This document shows, piece after piece, positions 61,422 through 64,000 of a stretch of DNA of 64,000 nucleotides. Position 1 is the stretch's first letter. Every line of letters begins with the position of its first letter. Origin of the DNA: Casp-alpha2 sp036337015 (GTDB lineage Bacteria; Pseudomonadota; Alphaproteobacteria; Rhodospirillales; Casp-alpha2). Location: contig JAYZEZ010000006.1 in the NCBI GenBank assembly GCA_036337015.1, positions 104,703-168,702 of the forward strand, read 5' to 3'. The notes beneath the pieces are model-generated. The model searched no databases, was not told the origin of the DNA, and was given only the letters and a program-made list of their open reading frames with translations. A program made the position numbers and the translations under genes.

Positions 61422-62735
61422 TTAGGACGTTAATTGATCTAAAATTGTTTCGAAACTCAGTTCTTGACGTTCACCAGATTTTCTATTTTTTAATTCACAA
61501 AATCTCTTTGCTGCTCCCTTAGGACCGACAACAACTTGCCATGGCAAACCAATTAGATCCATGTCTGCAAATTTTGCCCCTGCCCTAATATCTCTGTCAT
61601 CTAATAATACTTCAATTCCTGAATCGTTAAGTTTTTTATAAAGCTCTTCACAAGCGTTATTACAGGTTTCATCTTTGATCGTTAAATTTATTAATCCAAC
61701 TTTGAAGGGCGCAACTGTATCGGGCCAAATTATTCCATTTTCATCATGACTAGCTTCTATGATACCACCTACTAACCTTGAAACACCTATTCCATATGAT
61801 CCCATTTCAGGTGTGATTTCATTTCCATCGGGTCCGGTCAGAAAAATATTAAAGGATTCAGAGTATTTTTTTCCGAAATAGAATATGTGGCCTACTTCTA
61901 TCCCTCGTGCAATTACTAGGTCTTTCCCTAGTTTTTCTTCCGCTTCTATGTCGCGCTCTTCATCTGTAGCTGCATATTTTATGGTAAAGCTGTCAACAAA
62001 TGACTGAAGCTCTTCGCTTGTTTTAAATATAGTATCTTTCCAGTTTGCTGAGATTAGGTCTTTATGACACGCTACTTCACTTTCACCCGTATCAGCTAAG
62101 ATTACAAACTCGTGGCTCATATTTCCGCCAATGGGGCCACTTGAAGCTTTCATGGGGATAGCTGTTAACCCCAAACGTGCAAAAGTTTTTAGATAAGCAA
62201 CAAATTGTTTGTTATAGGAGATTTTTGCACCTTTATAATCAGCATCAAATGAATAAGCATCTTTCATGAGAAATTCACGTCCCCGCATAACACCAAAACG
62301 AGGTCTTACTTCATCACGAAATTTCCATTGAACGTGATATAACATTGCTGGCAAATCTCGATAGCTTTTTGCAGCGTCATAAAAAATTTCTGTAACTTGT
62401 TCTTCATTGGTTGGACCGTAAAGCATTTCGCGGTTGTTTCTATCAGTTATCCGAAGCATTTCAGGACCATAAGCATCATAGCGACCACTCTTACGCCATA
62501 AGTCAGCAGGCTGAATTGTTGGCATCAGAATTTCTTGTGCTCCAATTGCATCTTGCTCTTCTCTAATGATCCGTTCAATTTTTTTTAGGACTCTTATGCC
62601 TAATGGAAGCCAAGAATAGATGCCAGCAGATGATTGCCTAATCAGTCCTGACCGAAGCATTAAACGATGTGAGACAATTTGAGCTTCGGATGGATTTTCT
62701 TTCAAAGTTGGCATAAAAAATTCGGATGATCGCAT
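61422..62735 (-). CDS. proS: Prolyl-tRNA synthetase, short form
   Basis: Charges tRNA-Pro. The 437-aa class II enzyme has motif 1 region LMLRSGLIRQSSAGIYSWLPLG, motif 2 in FRDEVRPRFGVMRGREFLMKDAYSF, and motif 3 GSYGIGVSRLVGGIIEA. It lacks the roughly 180-residue editing insertion found in most bacterial ProRS, which is typical for alphaproteobacteria, and lacks the C-terminal zinc domain of the archaeal type. It lies 29 bp before lolC on the same strand. Confidence 0.96.
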   Translation of the reverse strand: MRSSEFFMPTLKENPSEAQIVSHRLMLRSGLIRQSSAGIYSWLPLGIRVLKKIERIIREEQDAIGAQEILMPTIQPADLWRKSGRYDAYGPEMLRITDRNNREMLYGPTNEEQVTEIFYDAAKSYRDLPAMLYHVQWKFRDEVRPRFGVMRGREFLMKDAYSFDADYKGAKISYNKQFVAYLKTFARLGLTAIPMKASSGPIGGNMSHEFVILADTGESEVACHKDLISANWKDTIFKTSEELQSFVDSFTIKYAATDEERDIEAEEKLGKDLVIARGIEVGHIFYFGKKYSESFNIFLTGPDGNEITPEMGSYGIGVSRLVGGIIEASHDENGIIWPDTVAPFKVGLINLTIKDETCNNACEELYKKLNDSGIEVLLDDRDIRAGAKFADMDLIGLPWQVVVGPKGAAKRFCELKNRKSGERQELSFETILDQLTS

Positions 62736-62800
62736 GCAAAATCCTTATTAAAATAATTAGAATATAATTTGGAAGACTGTATGCGTTTGCTGACCGATCA

Positions 62801-63394
62801 TCAATATCGTGTGTTATTTTTATAATTAAAGTTTTTTTCTATTGCTTCCATCCAGGGAGGATTTAATTTAGCTATTTTTTTAAAAGTTAAGCATTTTTCA
62901 TGGTGAGAACCAGGTAGATAACCTATACACATAAGAAATTCATTAACAATTTCGCTCCCCATAAACTTGAAGTGTTTACGAAATAATTTTGTCCATTCTT
63001 CACGGGTTAATGGATGATTTTCTGCGATCCAACTAGAAAAACCATCGTTACATTCTCTAAGTTTCTTGATCCGTTTTGCATTTTCAATGATTGAATTTAC
63101 TTTAAGTTTATTACGAATAATACCAGGATCGTGTAGCAATCGTTTTATATCTTCTTTGGTATAAGCTGCAACTATATCAACATTAAAATTTTCGAAAGCG
63201 CTAACAATAGTTTTACGTTTCTTTAAAATTAAATCCCAAGATAATCCTGCTTGAAATAGCTCGAGTGATTGTAATTCAAATAAATAACGTTCATCACAAT
63301 ATTTGTTTTTACCTATAAGTGGAAATCCGTATTCAGTATCGTGGTAAATTTTATGTGCTTTATTATGATTAGCATATTCGCAGTACCAACTCAT
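62801..63394 (-). CDS. tag: DNA-3-methyladenine glycosylase I
   Basis: Removes 3-methyladenine from alkylated DNA. The 197-aa protein keeps the zinc ligands C5 (MSWYC), H18 (KIYHDTEYG) and the C-terminal His and Cys in GSHHEKC. Also seen are FELQSLELFQAGLSWDLILKKR with the catalytic Glu/Trp region, DPGIIRNKLKVNSIIENA, and FKFMGSEIVNEFLM. The frame opens at 63481, but ATG at 63392-63394 gives the family start; the extra 29 residues have no family match. Its place between the VOC gene and proS is a local insertion relative to the common arrangement. Confidence 0.92.
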   Translation of the reverse strand: MSWYCEYANHNKAHKIYHDTEYGFPLIGKNKYCDERYLFELQSLELFQAGLSWDLILKKRKTIVSAFENFNVDIVAAYTKEDIKRLLHDPGIIRNKLKVNSIIENAKRIKKLRECNDGFSSWIAENHPLTREEWTKLFRKHFKFMGSEIVNEFLMCIGYLPGSHHEKCLTFKKIAKLNPPWMEAIEKNFNYKNNTRY

Positions 63395-63503
63395 AGTTTT
63401 AAACCCAATTGTCAGAAATCCAATAATGTTAATTAGTTGGATTATTATGAATATATGATCAATTAAACAAAAATTAGACAAAATGAATTGGAATTATATA
63501 ATT

Positions 63504-63908
63504 TTAAATTTGTTCAAGTTCAATAAGAGTACCATTAAAGTCTTTAGGGTGAAGAAAAAGCACGGGTTTTCCATGAGCACCAATTTTTGGTTTTTCACTT
63601 CCTAAAACTCGAGCTCCTTTAGCTTTGAGCTTATCTCGTGATTTAAGTAAGTCGCTGACTTCGAAGCAAAGGTGATGTATCCCACCCGTCGGGTTGCGTT
63701 GAAGAAAAGAGGAAATCGGTGAATTGCTCCCTAAGGGTTCAAGAAGCTCAATGCTTGTATTTGAAGTTTCAATAAAAACAACGGTAACGCCATGATCAGG
63801 TAAAGCTTTAGCTTTAGAAACTTTTGCTCCCAATGCATCTCGATAATTTATTACTGCTTCTTTAAGATTGGGTACAGCAATTGCTATATGATTAAGTTTG
63901 CCTATCAT
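63504..63908 (-). CDS. mce: VOC-family protein, methylmalonyl-CoA epimerase
   Basis: Epimerises methylmalonyl-CoA in propionate metabolism. The 134-aa protein contains two VOC half-repeats: LNHIAIAVPNLKEAVINYRD with the first His ligand, VVFIETSNTSIELLEPLG with the Glu, GGIHHLCFEVSDL with the second His, and LFLHPKDFNGTLIELEQ with the last Glu. The set matches methylmalonyl-CoA epimerase rather than glyoxalase I, and this gene near proS is a common alphaproteobacterial arrangement. No mutase gene is in the window. The next gene upstream is beyond the edge. Confidence 0.88.
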   Translation of the reverse strand: MIGKLNHIAIAVPNLKEAVINYRDALGAKVSKAKALPDHGVTVVFIETSNTSIELLEPLGSNSPISSFLQRNPTGGIHHLCFEVSDLLKSRDKLKAKGARVLGSEKPKIGAHGKPVLFLHPKDFNGTLIELEQI

Positions 63909-64000
63909 ATTTTTCTATATATTAATTTAAAACATAGAAGTAATTTTTATAAATTTTATTTTTTCAAATTAGAATTGAATTTGTATGGACAATTTTACAG
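63909..64000. other. Right-edge segment without a supported gene
   Basis: The last 92 bases are AT-rich. All three minus-strand frames reach a stop within about 36 nt, so this may hold the C-terminal end of an upstream gene, but too little is visible to identify it. Confidence 0.3.

Noticed and set aside
1..64000. tRNA, rRNA, CRISPR array, insertion sequence or prophage
   Set aside because: No cloverleaf-like segment, regularly spaced repeat, transposase motif or phage gene was seen; the window is almost completely filled by housekeeping genes.

Overview
This window is a chromosomal segment of an AT-rich, Gram-negative alphaproteobacterium. The evidence is gene content and order together: an eno-ftsB-pdhABC-lpdA-lipA run, PDH E1-beta and E2 subunits that each carry an N-terminal lipoyl domain, LpxI instead of LpxH in lipid A synthesis, a short prolyl-tRNA synthetase without the bacterial editing insertion, ppiD-trpE and trpGDC-moaC-moeA-lexA runs, and a GAAC-N7-GAAC SOS box upstream of lexA. 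Nothing seen here narrows this to a genus. There is no rRNA, tRNA, CRISPR array, prophage or transposase. The DNA looks like a compact, streamlined core genome with many 1-20 bp gene overlaps.

Layout. 1-9.2 kb: rpoZ (cut by the left edge), folK, a NYN-domain protein, a family 5 uracil-DNA glycosylase, a 55-aa small protein, smpB, dapA, a Slt-type lytic transglycosylase, a PLP-dependent threonine/serine dehydratase, and a bactofilin coupled to an M23 endopeptidase. 9.5-25 kb: pgpA and pncC (cinA C-terminal type), then a long minus-strand block: a TauE-type permease, ratA/coq10-like, lipA, the pyruvate dehydrogenase operon, two small ABM-fold proteins coupled to ftsB, a single-domain parvulin, eno, kdsA, pyrG, secG and tpiA. 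25-41 kb, mostly plus strand: ppiD, trpE, (two minus-strand genes: polysaccharide deacetylase and copper P-type ATPase), trpG-trpD-trpC-moaC-moeA, lexA, (a minus-strand SPOR lipoprotein), gltX, gltA. 41.4-63.9 kb, all minus: an lpxI-lpxB fusion, lpxA, fabZ, lpxD, skp, bamA, rseP, dxr, cdsA, uppS, frr, pyrH, tsf, rpsB, dnaE, lolD, lolC/E, proS, tag and a VOC epimerase.

How the genes work together. The 41-61 kb block is an envelope-biogenesis and translation super-cluster. It holds lipid A synthesis (LpxD, FabZ, LpxA, LpxI-LpxB), outer-membrane assembly (Skp, BamA), lipoprotein export (LolCD), undecaprenyl and phospholipid precursors (Dxr, UppS, CdsA), a site-2 protease (RseP) and ribosome-linked factors (Frr, Tsf, RpsB). 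The PDH block carries all three enzyme subunits plus LipA, which makes their lipoyl cofactor. The trp genes supply most of the chorismate-to-indole-glycerol-phosphate route (TrpEGDC), but trpE is separated from trpGDC by an opposite-strand insert.

Most interesting points: a divergent pair of consensus DnaA boxes, plus a TTAA-N7-TTAA site, upstream of dnaE; the lpxI-lpxB gene fusion; a predicted lipoprotein that joins a degraded cupredoxin-like domain to a SPOR domain; two uncharacterised ABM-fold proteins translationally coupled to the divisome gene ftsB; a 27-bp palindrome just downstream of a -10-like element at pdhA; and an SOS box overlapping the lexA promoter. I did not find a clear multi-gene defence or novel enzymatic system. 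The window is mainly housekeeping.
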